The position numbers and the translations under genes were made by a program. From NCBI RefSeq assembly GCF_024159265.1, contig NZ_JAMYWY010000001.1, positions 5,952,001 through 6,016,000 of the forward strand: a stretch of 64,000 nt of DNA. The letters run 5' to 3'. The notes under the pieces were generated by a model that did not search any database, was not told where the DNA came from, and was given only the letters and a program-made list of their open reading frames with translations. Positions 17,776 to 27,215 of the stretch are shown here, in pieces; position 1 is the stretch's first letter, and every line of letters begins with the position of its first letter. This DNA is from Paenibacillus sp. 1781tsa1 (GTDB lineage: Bacteria > Bacillota > Bacilli > Paenibacillales > Paenibacillaceae).

Positions 17776-18195
17776 TTATCTCATGGATAAGATAGGCGGT
17801 ATGGCTATTTGTGATTTGTAGACAGACGACGAATGAAACCAACTCTCCATATCTTTGATAAGATGATCCGGGTCTTGCTCGTTCCAGAGAAACATCTTCA
17901 TCTCACCTGTACCTGTAATCTGTTGCAGGTGGCGCTTCCGAATAAGGGATTTGAAATCAGTAATAACCAGTAACGGAAGTTGTGGCATAAAAGCCCGAAT
18001 GGCATTCGCTGCTGACACCGCTTCTTCGGCAATCTGATAATCAACAATACAATAACGGGCATTTTCCCAACTTCCCCGATGTGTTTCTATCGCGAAACCA
18101 GATGTTGAGTCCTCCATCCAGTTCCTGAACAATTGAACAATATTCTCATATGCAATACGACGTTTTCCATCCGAGAGCACGGTAATGGGTTCCAT
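17776..18195 (-). CDS. Receiver-like protein lacking a clear phospho-acceptor
   Basis: 139 residues. No known family recognised. The middle (ARYCIVDYQIAEEAVSAANA, then FMPQLPLLVITDF) has the beta-alpha spacing of a receiver domain: a strand ending in Asp, a helix, and a strand ending V-I-T-D where receivers have the switch Thr. The N-terminal acidic pair and the K-P motif are not evident, so it would be a pseudo-receiver. GGAGG precedes the ATG. It converges with the response regulator gene, separated by 47 bases. Confidence 0.7.
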   Translation of the reverse strand: MEPITVLSDGKRRIAYENIVQLFRNWMEDSTSGFAIETHRGSWENARYCIVDYQIAEEAVSAANAIRAFMPQLPLLVITDFKSLIRKRHLQQITGTGEMKMFLWNEQDPDHLIKDMESWFHSSSVYKSQIAIPPILSMR

Positions 18196-18407
18196 AAGTA
18201 TAACCTCCAGTTGTTTCTTCTTATTATTGTGCCAATTTTCGTTTAAAAATGTTTGTGTGTGAACATGAAAGAAGTGTTAACAAATTTCGTACTTCTTCAC
18301 ATTAAGTGTCAGATATGCCCATATCGCTTCTCGATAATTTCGCAGATTCCACACATTGATGTAAAATAGAGAAATACCCGTGTGATTTAATTTACGGGAG
18401 GTTAAGG

Positions 18408-18425
18408 ATGAATTTGGTATTATAG
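18408..18425 (+). other. Possible five-codon upstream ORF before ypgR
   Basis: GGGAGGTTAAGG, then ATG AAT TTG GTA TTA TAG. The stop overlaps the AGGAGG site of the main gene, which would permit coupling or leader control. It is very short and could be chance. Confidence 0.3.
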
Positions 18426-18437
18426 GAGGTTACACTG

Positions 18438-19580
18438 ATGAATATTGTTTCCATTGAACCAACACCGAGTCCAAATACGATGATGCTGCATCTCGATGAA
18501 CGTCTGGAGGACGGAATTCGCAGAACATATACACTGGACAACGAACGATCCGCCCCGGCGTTCATTCGCCAGATGCTCCATATTCCCGGCGTAAAAAGTG
18601 TGTTCCACACAACAGACTTTGTGGCACTTGATCGTAAAGGGAATGCCGACTGGTCCGTTATCTTGGGCGAAGTCCAGAATCGTCTCGGACAGCAAGGCAT
18701 CGATCTGGACTGGATTGAGTCCGAAGATGGATCTGGCGAACACTTCGGAGAAGCACAGGTATTCGTTCAGTTCTTCAGAGGCGTACCCATGCAAATCAGG
18801 GTTAAAGCCGGAGCCAAAGAAGAACGAATCTCGCTATCGGATCGTTTTGTCAAAGCCGTTACGGAAGTTGCCAGTGCAACGATGATCAAAGAACGTAAAC
18901 TGAGTGATTATGGCGTTCGTTACGGCGAATTACCGGACATCGCACGGGAAGTTGAGCAGGAGCTGGAAGCGGCCTATCCGCCAGAACGACTGGAGCAGGT
19001 CATCCAACAGGCGATTGAACATGGCACCAACTCCGAAGAATTTATTGAGCGTCGTCGCGAACTGGATGGTGCCGAACTCGAAGAGGCCCTGCGTAACGGA
19101 GACTGGAATGTTCGCTATGCTGCCTTGGACGGTATGGAGCCTACGGCAGAAAGATTACCACTTGTGGCTCAAGCTCTGCATGATGACAAAATGCAGATCC
19201 GGCGCTTGGCCGTGGTATACCTGGGAGACATTCGTACACCGGAAGCAATGGAACTGTTATATGAAGCGCTCCAGGACAGTTCACCTGCAGTACGCCGTAC
19301 GGCCGGAGATACCTTGTCTGATATCGGCGATCCTGCCGCTACACCAGCCATGACAGCAACATTATTGGATAAAAGTAAACTTGTCCGCTGGCGTGCTGCA
19401 CGTTTTCTATATGAGGTCGGTACAGAAGAAGCAGAGCAAGCGTTGCGAGTTGCAGCCGATGATCCCGAATTCGAAGTCAGCCTGCAAGCCAAGATGGCTC
19501 TGGAACGAATCGAATCCGGCGAACAAGCTGCCGGAACGGTATGGCAACAGATGGCCGGCCGCAACAAAAAAGAGGAATAG
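18438..19580 (+). CDS. ypgR: Conserved virulence factor C family / YpgR: Nfu-N domain plus HEAT repeats
   Basis: 380 residues. The N-terminal 90 residues (IEPTPSPNTMMLHLDE, IPGVKSVFHTTDFVALDRKG) match the Nfu/NifU N-terminal scaffold domain, but the CxxC iron-sulfur domain is absent. A middle domain of about 100 residues with YGELPDIAREVEQELEAAYP precedes HEAT-like repeats (WNVRYAALDGM, MQIRRLAVVYLGD, PAVRRTAGDTLSDIGDPAA, LVRWRAARFLYEVG). Staphylococcal CvfC and Bacillus YpgR share this make-up; the molecular role is not settled. AGGAGG lies 8 bases before the ATG. Confidence 0.88.
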   Translation: MNIVSIEPTPSPNTMMLHLDERLEDGIRRTYTLDNERSAPAFIRQMLHIPGVKSVFHTTDFVALDRKGNADWSVILGEVQNRLGQQGIDLDWIESEDGSGEHFGEAQVFVQFFRGVPMQIRVKAGAKEERISLSDRFVKAVTEVASATMIKERKLSDYGVRYGELPDIAREVEQELEAAYPPERLEQVIQQAIEHGTNSEEFIERRRELDGAELEEALRNGDWNVRYAALDGMEPTAERLPLVAQALHDDKMQIRRLAVVYLGDIRTPEAMELLYEALQDSSPAVRRTAGDTLSDIGDPAATPAMTATLLDKSKLVRWRAARFLYEVGTEEAEQALRVAADDPEFEVSLQAKMALERIESGEQAAGTVWQQMAGRNKKEE

Positions 19581-19721
19581 TCGTCCCTCAAACCTCACAT
19601 CCAACAATTGTTATTGCACTGGAAAAGCATGCGCGTTATACTGATTGTCTGTTTACTAAACTGAACATACCGTGTTAAGTTGTGTTGTTCATAATTTCAT
19701 AGACAATAGATACACCTCATT

Positions 19722-19900
19722 CATGAATGGTGAGGTAGAGGTCGCGGGTGCGATCAGTACGCTGAAGGAGGCGCTAAGGAGCCGCTTATGAGATCAGCCG
19801 AAAGGTGCACCCGCCGAAGCTCACTGGACGTTCCTTATACGGTCCGGTGGGCTGGGGCTGCTGTCGAAAGGCGCAGAACTGTCACGGAAGTACATTTCCT
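19722..19900 (+). promoter_or_regulatory. Lysine riboswitch (L box)
   Basis: Core segments occur in the right order: GGTGAGGTAGAGGTCGCGG, AGTACG, the long P2 arm, GCCGAAAGGTGCACCC, GCCGAAGCTCACTGGAC, GTGGGCTGGGGCTGCTGTCG and GAACTGTCACGGAAGT. They align by eye with the Bacillus lysC L box. A terminator follows and then a permease gene, so lysine binding should stop transcription of the transporter. Confidence 0.93.
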
Positions 19901-19974
19901 TTGTATAAAGGTATGAATTCTTCTGTGTTGAGCTATCTTAATCATCTGGGACATGGTGCGGACATTGAAATATT

Positions 19975-20010
19975 AAAGACCGCAGGCTGATGCCTGTGGT
20001 CTTTTTGTTT
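19975..20010 (+). terminator. Riboswitch-controlled terminator before lysP
   Basis: AAAGACCGCAGGC pairs with GCCTGTGGTCTTT (one G-U) and ends in TTTTTGTTT, 50 bases before the permease ATG. It is the expression platform of the lysine riboswitch. Confidence 0.88.
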
Positions 20011-20059
20011 AGGAAGCAATTATCGCAAACATCAGTATATCGAATGAAGGAGTGTTTCC

Positions 20060-21547
20060 ATGCAAGACCGCAGTAACCCAACAACAACAACAACAACTGG
20101 ACCTTCCCTGAAAAAAGGATTACGCGCACGCCATATGACGATGATCGCCCTCGGTGGCTCAATTGGCACCGGGCTGTTTCTCGCTAGTGGTACCGCCATC
20201 TCAACCGCAGGCCCTGGTGGCGCATTAATTGCCTACGCGGCCGTTGGCATCATGGTTTATTTCCTCATGACCAGCCTTGGTGAGCTTGCTACCTTTATGC
20301 CGGACTCCGGTTCATTTAATACGTATGCCGCACGTTTTGTCGATCCTGCCCTCGGGTTCGCCATGGGCTGGAACTTCTGGTACAACTGGGCGGTAACCAT
20401 TGCAGCAGAGCTTGCTGCCGCTACAGTGCTCATTAAATATTGGTTTCCCGACAGTTCGTCCATGTTATGGAGCTTACTGTTCCTCGTGCTGATCTTTGCC
20501 TTGAATGTACTTTCCGTCAAAGGCTACGGGGAGTCCGAATACTGGTTCGCCATTATTAAAGTAGCTACCGTTATCATCTTCCTGGCCGTTGGTGTGCTTA
20601 TGATCTTTGGTATTATGGGCGGAGAAGCCGTTGGTTTCAGCAACTTCACCATCGGTGATGCGCCCATTCATGGCGGATTCTTCGCCGTGTTAGGCGTATT
20701 CATGGCTGCGGGATTCTCATTCCAGGGTACCGAGCTTATCGGGGTAGCCGCCGGGGAAAGTGAAAATCCGCGCGAAAATGTACCTCGTGCGATTCGTCAG
20801 GTATTCTGGCGCATTCTGATTTTTTACATTTTGGCGATTACCGTGATCAGTCTGATCATCCCGTATACTCATCCGAATCTGCTCAAAGGAGATCTGGAAA
20901 ATATCGGGGTCAGCCCGTTTACACTGGTGTTTGAGAAAGCTGGACTCGCCATTGCGGCTTCCGTCATGAATGCCGTTATTCTGACTTCTGTACTCTCTGC
21001 CGGAAACTCAGGCATGTATGCGTCGAGCCGGGTTCTCTATGCCCTTGCCCGAGACGGTAAAGCCCCTCGTTTCCTCGGTAAGTTGAACAAAAAAGGCATT
21101 CCCATGAATGCCTTGCTGCTTACCACAGCCGTTGGCATGTTAGCATTTCTTGCCTCCCTCTTCGGCGATGGCATTGTGTATACCTGGTTGCTGAATGCAT
21201 CCGGTATGTGTGGTTTTATTACTTGGCTAGGTATCGCTATCAGTCATTATCGCTTCCGTCGTGCATACGTTGCACAAGGCAGGGACCTGAGCGATCTGCC
21301 TTACCGGGCACGTTGGTTCCCGTTTGGGCCGATCTTTGCCTTTGTCCTGTGTATTATCGTGATTATTGGACAGAACTATCAGGCATTTACGGGTGACGAG
21401 ATCGACTGGAGTGGCGCCATCGTTGCCTACCTGAGCGTACCACTGTTCCTGGTGTTGTGGCTCGGTTACAAATGGATCAAAAAAACTAAAGTGGTGCCGC
21501 TGAAAGAATGTGATTTTACACCTACCGATTCACCAAGTAACAAATAG
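20060..21547 (+). CDS. lysP: Lysine-specific permease (APC superfamily)
   Basis: 495 residues with about twelve TM helices. The start KGLRARHMTMIALGGSIGTG, LFLASGTAISTAGPGGALIA and the later GFSFQGTELIGVAAGESENP are typical of the amino-acid-transporter group of the APC superfamily. Lysine specificity is inferred mainly from the lysine riboswitch and its terminator directly upstream. A short Thr run (residues about 7-13) in the N-terminal tail comes from an ACA repeat. GGAGTGTTTCC precedes the ATG. It probably imports lysine with protons when cell lysine is low. Confidence 0.9.
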   Translation: MQDRSNPTTTTTTGPSLKKGLRARHMTMIALGGSIGTGLFLASGTAISTAGPGGALIAYAAVGIMVYFLMTSLGELATFMPDSGSFNTYAARFVDPALGFAMGWNFWYNWAVTIAAELAAATVLIKYWFPDSSSMLWSLLFLVLIFALNVLSVKGYGESEYWFAIIKVATVIIFLAVGVLMIFGIMGGEAVGFSNFTIGDAPIHGGFFAVLGVFMAAGFSFQGTELIGVAAGESENPRENVPRAIRQVFWRILIFYILAITVISLIIPYTHPNLLKGDLENIGVSPFTLVFEKAGLAIAASVMNAVILTSVLSAGNSGMYASSRVLYALARDGKAPRFLGKLNKKGIPMNALLLTTAVGMLAFLASLFGDGIVYTWLLNASGMCGFITWLGIAISHYRFRRAYVAQGRDLSDLPYRARWFPFGPIFAFVLCIIVIIGQNYQAFTGDEIDWSGAIVAYLSVPLFLVLWLGYKWIKKTKVVPLKECDFTPTDSPSNK

Positions 21548-21594
21548 TAGCTCCAACGTACTATCATCTACAGCTACAATTGACTTTATATAAT

Positions 21595-21652
21595 AAAACC
21601 TCCCCTTGGCGTTGCAGTTTCCTACTGTAGCGACACCGGGAGGTTTTGTTTT
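21595..21652 (+). terminator. Terminator after lysP
   Basis: AAAACCTCCC (21595-21604) pairs with GGGAGGTTTT (21638-21647), followed by GTTTTG. Confidence 0.85.
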
Positions 21653-21776
21653 GGGTCAGCCCTCCCCTTCGCACATTCCTGTACGTCCTTACGTCGCTGT
21701 CCATATTTTGTATAGGTCCGTAAGTAAAATAGAGAAAGGTATACTATTTTTCTTGGACAACGGGAGTTGACGTATA

Positions 21777-22418
21777 ATGAAAAAATTCTCTATCCTGCTC
21801 ATTCTACTGGGCATTCTGATCATCAGCTTTCCTTTCCTGCGGGAGACGTATTATGACTGGCAGCAAACCCGTGTTATGAACGATCTGGAGCAATTGCAAA
21901 ACGGCTTGTCCAAGCTTAATCACTCCTTCGAACAAGGCATACAGGATGCGGCTTCCGCCGAGCCGACTACTAACAATACAGATCCAGTGCAAGAGGCATC
22001 GTCGAATACGTTGGGTGTACTATCGATTGACAAGATTGATGTCCGCTTACCGATTCTGGAGGGTGCAACGGAAGAAAACATGAAGGTAGCTGCAACCCAT
22101 CTTGTCGAGACCACTAGAATCGGTAACAAAGGTAATGCCGCCATAGCCGCTCATCGCGCGCACAGAAAAGGTCGACTGTTCAATCGCTTGGGAGAACTCC
22201 AGATTGGCGATTCAATGGAAGTCACCTTGGCAGATCGAACGGTTATGAAATATAAGGTAGACCAGATATCCGTTGTGGAGCCAAATGACTTATCTGTGCT
22301 GGAAGACCCCGGACTTGGACAGGTCCTTACCTTGATTACCTGTGATCCACTCGTCAATCCAACACATCGGCTAATTGTAAGAGCTATTAAAGTAAATCCG
22401 GACGTTGCTGGGTTCTGA
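21777..22418 (+). CDS. srtD: Class D sortase
   Basis: 213 residues. One N-terminal TM anchor (about 4-20), a linker, then the sortase barrel with His126 (AAIAAHRAHRKG), Cys189 in TLITCDP and Arg198 in THRLIVRA, the full catalytic triad. The H-R-A-H-x-G-x-L-F-N-R-L-G-E-L stretch fits class D. It cleaves LPxTG-type signals between Thr and Gly and joins the protein to wall peptide. The convergent neighbour encodes an LPKTG protein, the obvious substrate. GGGAGTTGACGTATA precedes the ATG. Confidence 0.92.
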   Translation: MKKFSILLILLGILIISFPFLRETYYDWQQTRVMNDLEQLQNGLSKLNHSFEQGIQDAASAEPTTNNTDPVQEASSNTLGVLSIDKIDVRLPILEGATEENMKVAATHLVETTRIGNKGNAAIAAHRAHRKGRLFNRLGELQIGDSMEVTLADRTVMKYKVDQISVVEPNDLSVLEDPGLGQVLTLITCDPLVNPTHRLIVRAIKVNPDVAGF

Positions 22419-22447
22419 TCTTCCTTATGATTCAGTTGAAACAAAAT

Positions 22448-22511
22448 AAAACACCCTCTAGTATATTCACACGGTGACTCTGGGTCACTTGTGAAGCTAG
22501 AGGGTGTTTTT
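22448..22511. terminator. Bidirectional terminator between sortase and adhesin genes
   Basis: AAAACACCCTCTAG pairs with CTAGAGGGTGTTTT; inner pairing TTCACA/TTGTGAA and TGAC/GTCA extends it. Confidence 0.9.
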
Positions 22512-22553
22512 ATCTGAATATGATCTGTTCCTGCATTACGTGCTGCGTGCGAT

Positions 22554-25500
22554 CTAACGCTGAAGCAGTTGTCTACCTCGGAAGTAAACGTAGCCCACAC
22601 TACCTAGTGCCATCAGCATCATGCCTGCCACAGTGAAAGCCCATGTGCTCTCTTCGCCAGTCTTCGGCAGCATTCCCTGTGATGCAGAATTCCCAGTCCC
22701 CTGCGATCCATCTGTATCCGTTCCCGCAGAAGGTGCCAGTGCGCTATCCCCATCCGTTGTATCTGTACCCCCAACTGGAGGTGCAGTGTCGTCACCGTTG
22801 GAAACGCCAGGCGAAGGAGGAGTTACTCCGTTATCTTCATCTGTTGGAATTTCGGTTCCGTCTTCAGGTTCAGTAGGTCCAGTAATCACTGTGCCTGGGA
22901 TAGACGTTCCTGGTGTTTCCGGTCCTGGTGTTACTGGTTTCTCCGGATCCGGTGTTACACCCGTAGTAGGTGTTCCCGGATTATAAGGTCCACTCGATCC
23001 ACCGCCCGATACTGGGATAGCCTGATTTGTCTTTTCCACAACTACGGTTTCGGTTTGTATATTCGTAATTTCAAATGGTACAGGTGCTGTGTCCAAGATA
23101 TATCCGTTCGGTGCTTTAACCTCAATCAAGCGATATGTGTTAGGTTGCAGATCGCTCAACTGAAGCTCACCATGGAGATCCGTTGTCAGGAGCGCTTGGT
23201 CAATTCCCGTAACGACGTCAAATTTCCAGTTTCCGTCCGCATCCATCAAGTTCGTCTGAGCCCACAATTCAAATACTGCACCTTGTAGATGCTGAGTTCG
23301 ACCCGCATTGGTTTTAATCAATTTCACGGAACGATCATTTTCTTTATTTTCAATGGTCAATCGGGTTTCCGGTTTAGTAATAGATACAACCGTCTCAGGT
23401 TGTTCAATAACAAATCCTTCTGCCTTGGTTTCTACCAATGTATACGAACCATAGGTCAACCCGTCAAATTCAATGACCCCGTTCAGGTCCGTTACTTTTG
23501 TATCGATGACTATATTAGAAGAATCATGCAGCTCGAATTCAATCCCGCTTAATACGGAGTGATCCTTGGCATTTACTTTGGTAACGACAAGTTTACCACC
23601 CGTCCCCATTGCATTCGACTTCGTCAGTGTAATAATCTGAGTCTGATTCTCTACAATGGTGAAGGGGATCGGGGTAGCATCCAACTGATAAAACTCAGGT
23701 GCCACAACTTCGACCAATTCATAATCCCCAGGCAAGAGATCTCCTTTGGCGATTTTCCCATCTTCCCCTGTCGTTAACTCGTCTATTTTCTCTCGGGTTG
23801 CACCGTTGTTCAAGTACAATTCAAACGCTGCACCCTGGAGCTTCTTGGATGAGTCAATTGCATCTACCTTAGTTAATTCGAAGCCTTGACGAATCTTTTT
23901 ATTTTCAATTTCAAAGGCGATATCCGCATCCTTGAATTCAATCGTTTTACCTGAGGCAGAGCCATACTCTGGATCAACCAAGTATCCTGCGGGTGCAGAT
24001 AATTCTTTTAACTTATAAGGCACGCCATTCGTCAGATTGTTCAGCCGATAGTTCCTGGAGCTTTCAACTACTCCATTCTCATCCGTTGGTTTCAATGTTT
24101 CCAGAAGCGTAGTCCCAGACGCATTATAGATTGCGAATATGGCTCCTTCCAGCGGAACGCCTGTATCACTGACTTTATGAATTCTGATTTTGCCTAAACC
24201 TGTGGAGGCTCCTCCACCTGCTCCAGCCAATGAAACTTTGATACCCACCTGATTGCCTTCGCCCACCACTGAAGAAGACTGACCTGCGAATTCAACTTTA
24301 TTCTCAATTCGAGCGCCATGATCGGCATTAATATAGGACTGATATTCCAGAATAAATGCCGTATGAATATCTTTATTAAAGGTGAAGGTAAATGTATTGC
24401 CTTCCACGATCAATTCATAATCAGCCGGATCAACCAGTCCAGCTTTGTTGGATACATTGCCTGAATTGTTGGCAGGCAGGTTCGTTGCATATAATTTCAA
24501 TGAATCAGCCAATAAGATTTGGTTTTCCGACAGGGTATCTGTTAATGGAGAACCCGCTGGAACATAAGATTGACTTGGATTGATATTTACCGTCCATGAT
24601 GCTTTATCCGTTGTACCGATCTGTTGACCTGTTTTTTGTACATACACACCACCGTGAGCTGGCGTAACGTTCGCTGATCTGTTAAAGCGCACTTCACCGC
24701 CTTCACCGTCGGTTAGGACAGCCTGGTTGGCATACGTGCCTTCGACGGAATAAGGTCCATCCAGACTTGTTTGGTACTGAATGCGATAAGCTGCTTTGCC
24801 GATGTTCCCCAGATCCAATGTGAAACCTTTACCGTCCGTGTTCAGCTGGAATTGTCCATCTGTCAGCGCAACCTCGCCGCCGACTGCAGTAACATTATTT
24901 TCTCCCTGCAACACCAGCTCATGAACCTTCAATGAACCGTCTACAAAAGATTGGTTACCTGTGTAGGCATCCTTGAGGATGGCTTCGTGAATATCGAACA
25001 AGTTGTAATTTACATCAATTGTCCACGTGATCGTTTTGTCTTTGGCGCTGTATTCGCCCTTCTTGTTACCATTTTGAATGGTATACTCTTGCGGTTTGAC
25101 CATAGCCGATTTGGTAATCGCAGCCTGTGCTACATCAGACTCTTCCCAATCGATCTTGGCCGAGTTGCGATATTCATTATCCGTTGGCATACCTGCCGTC
25201 GGATCAAAGCTTGTCGTATAGGTTATGACATGTTCCGTGTTAATGGTAACGCCGTCCTTCAGGCGAACGGAGAATCCTTTTTCATACGTTGGATCAGCCG
25301 GGTCTGGAGTCAGTTCGAAGTCGTCTTTGTTAACCCCACTCACTTGAAGACTACCCGGAATCAGCTTCATGTGTCTGCCTTCATAATTGTCGGTGATGAC
25401 GATATCCGTCATGTCCTGCAAATCACGGTTCAACACCATCTGCCATTCGATTTCTTTTTTGTTGAAGTTTTCACTTTTCACGCTTTTGGCAAAAATGACT

Positions 25501-27053
25501 TCCCGAATGTCTTTCCGGCCTGTTTTGGAAGTGCCATCATACATGTTCACTGTGTTCGTAATGGTATCGTTGGTATATACACGATGAATGGATTGTGTAT
25601 CATATTCGATCTCATAGGCCTTGGTAACGTCGTTCTTAAAATGTAATCTGAAGCCGTCATCGAACCCTGTATTCACCGCTTCAAGTGTGTATTCATTCGG
25701 ATTCACCAGCGTTCTGTTCGAAGCCGCTCCGCTCGCATTAATATCAACTTGGTACACGTTGACGGAATTATTGATCAGTTGCTGTTTGGCCGTATCAAAA
25801 CGGTCTTCAATCCATGCATTTGCTTGCATGATTTCTTGCTGATTGTAGTTATATTGCACTTTCCATGTGATTGTCTGTGTCACCGGATCATACGCACTAT
25901 CTTGCCCTGATTTGTTCAAGGGCTCATTAAAACTCACACGAACTCGGCCAATATCCGTTTCGTTATGCTCGCTCTGATCCGTTGTAAGCTCAACCTGGTT
26001 TTGATACTCCACATTGGTGAACGGAGCAGTGGTTGGTGCTTTAACACTCGTCGTATAGGTTACACGATAGGCCTTGTCTGTGTCTCCCAATTGAATTGGA
26101 AACTGTGGTTCTGTTTGAACGACTGGACCTTCTTTTACAGATCCATTCAATTGCACTTCTAATTCGCGAATTTCAATATTGCCCTTGAGTTCAAGGTTCG
26201 TTGGCAATGTATCTGAAAGAACCGCATTTTTCATAGCCTTCTCGCCTTGGTTAAAATCTACGGTCCATTTAATCTCATCCGAGTTGAAGTTGTTTTTGTT
26301 CGCGCTTCCCGATTTCTTCAACTTATCTATGGCCGTGTTGGCAAAATGCACATCGATGATGCGCTGCCCCACGGAGCTAAAGTCTATCTGTTGTTTCAAG
26401 CCATCTTCCATCTTGCTCTCATCGAACTTAAGCCACACGTAGAAGTTGCCTTCCAGCTGCGCATGCTCGATCAGTTCATTAAAGGTAAAGATGATTGTGC
26501 CATCTGGATTCACCACATACTCCCCAACACCGCCATCCAGATTACCTTTAAGCTGCGATCCAATAATGAATTTATCCGGCAAGTTAAAGGTAAACGTGGA
26601 ACCATCGCTATAGTTGTGGGTGTCATTTGCAAGTCCCCATGTAAAGACGACAGCCACCTCATCCTGAATACGTGGACGAATATCCTCAATCTTATCGCCT
26701 TTGATTTCAATCGTTCCATTTCCATTGTCTTGCGGTGCCTGATTGTACATCTGCACACTGGTAATCAATTGATCTGTAATTATCGGACCTGCAGCTGCAT
26801 CAAGCAGATGCATCGTATTTTCCTCCTGATCTTCTGGAGTACTGGCATCCTTATCTTCTTCCAGAATGACAGGTTCTTCTTTCACTTCTCCCGAACCTGC
26901 CGCACCGTCTTCTACCGCTGTATCGCTCATTGCACTAGCTGGCAAATTAGTTAATTCATCCTGAGCATGCATCGTTGGTGTTAATATCCAACCCTGCATC
27001 ATTTGTGTGACCAGCAACAGAGCAATGATCACTATGCTCACTTTTTTCCTCAT
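22554..27053 (-). CDS. LPXTG-anchored adhesin with collagen-binding-like and CnaB repeats
   Basis: 1,499 residues. Signal peptide MRKKVSIVIIALLLVTQMMQ with a likely cut after MHA. An acidic stretch is followed by a fibrinogen/collagen-adhesin N-domain (about 90-260), then at least five units of about 130-150 residues of the Cna collagen-binding type (each with a W-x-V-D-x-N-like strand such as EIKWTVDFN, TITWKVQYN, EIEWQMVLN, TITWTIDVN, KASWTVNIN). Four CnaB/SpaA modules follow (LEGAIFAIY, LQGAAFELY, LSGIEFELH, LQGAVFELW), which usually carry Lys-Asn isopeptide bonds. A Pro/Gly/Thr wall-spanning region, LPKTGEE, a TM helix and RGRQLLQR end it. ATG 27053 lies 11 bases after GAGGAGG; a frame from 27110 extends upstream without support. 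The class D sortase next door should anchor it. Confidence 0.92.
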   Translation of the reverse strand: MRKKVSIVIIALLLVTQMMQGWILTPTMHAQDELTNLPASAMSDTAVEDGAAGSGEVKEEPVILEEDKDASTPEDQEENTMHLLDAAAGPIITDQLITSVQMYNQAPQDNGNGTIEIKGDKIEDIRPRIQDEVAVVFTWGLANDTHNYSDGSTFTFNLPDKFIIGSQLKGNLDGGVGEYVVNPDGTIIFTFNELIEHAQLEGNFYVWLKFDESKMEDGLKQQIDFSSVGQRIIDVHFANTAIDKLKKSGSANKNNFNSDEIKWTVDFNQGEKAMKNAVLSDTLPTNLELKGNIEIRELEVQLNGSVKEGPVVQTEPQFPIQLGDTDKAYRVTYTTSVKAPTTAPFTNVEYQNQVELTTDQSEHNETDIGRVRVSFNEPLNKSGQDSAYDPVTQTITWKVQYNYNQQEIMQANAWIEDRFDTAKQQLINNSVNVYQVDINASGAASNRTLVNPNEYTLEAVNTGFDDGFRLHFKNDVTKAYEIEYDTQSIHRVYTNDTITNTVNMYDGTSKTGRKDIREVIFAKSVKSENFNKKEIEWQMVLNRDLQDMTDIVITDNYEGRHMKLIPGSLQVSGVNKDDFELTPDPADPTYEKGFSVRLKDGVTINTEHVITYTTSFDPTAGMPTDNEYRNSAKIDWEESDVAQAAITKSAMVKPQEYTIQNGNKKGEYSAKDKTITWTIDVNYNLFDIHEAILKDAYTGNQSFVDGSLKVHELVLQGENNVTAVGGEVALTDGQFQLNTDGKGFTLDLGNIGKAAYRIQYQTSLDGPYSVEGTYANQAVLTDGEGGEVRFNRSANVTPAHGGVYVQKTGQQIGTTDKASWTVNINPSQSYVPAGSPLTDTLSENQILLADSLKLYATNLPANNSGNVSNKAGLVDPADYELIVEGNTFTFTFNKDIHTAFILEYQSYINADHGARIENKVEFAGQSSSVVGEGNQVGIKVSLAGAGGGASTGLGKIRIHKVSDTGVPLEGAIFAIYNASGTTLLETLKPTDENGVVESSRNYRLNNLTNGVPYKLKELSAPAGYLVDPEYGSASGKTIEFKDADIAFEIENKKIRQGFELTKVDAIDSSKKLQGAAFELYLNNGATREKIDELTTGEDGKIAKGDLLPGDYELVEVVAPEFYQLDATPIPFTIVENQTQIITLTKSNAMGTGGKLVVTKVNAKDHSVLSGIEFELHDSSNIVIDTKVTDLNGVIEFDGLTYGSYTLVETKAEGFVIEQPETVVSITKPETRLTIENKENDRSVKLIKTNAGRTQHLQGAVFELWAQTNLMDADGNWKFDVVTGIDQALLTTDLHGELQLSDLQPNTYRLIEVKAPNGYILDTAPVPFEITNIQTETVVVEKTNQAIPVSGGGSSGPYNPGTPTTGVTPDPEKPVTPGPETPGTSIPGTVITGPTEPEDGTEIPTDEDNGVTPPSPGVSNGDDTAPPVGGTDTTDGDSALAPSAGTDTDGSQGTGNSASQGMLPKTGEESTWAFTVAGMMLMALGSVGYVYFRGRQLLQR

Positions 27054-27171
27054 TTTTTGCATATCCTCCTCGTACGTAGTGTTGGCATGCGCCGAAGAAT
27101 AGAATAGCAAAGCGACATATACAAAAAATAGACAACACTAAAACCCTCGTCGTTGAACACAAATTGAACGC

Positions 27172-27202
27172 AAAAAAGGATACTCCTCAAGCGGAGCATC
27201 CT
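27172..27202 (-). terminator. Terminator after transglutaminase-like gene
   Basis: On the minus strand AGGATGCTCC, 6-base loop, GGAGTATCCT, then TTTTTT. Confidence 0.75.
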
Positions 27203-27215
27203 GTTCAAACGGTTG

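Noticed and set aside
22621..22986. 121-residue Val/Pro/Gly frame on the plus strand
   Set aside because: Shadow of the Pro/Gly/Thr wall-spanning region of the adhesin.
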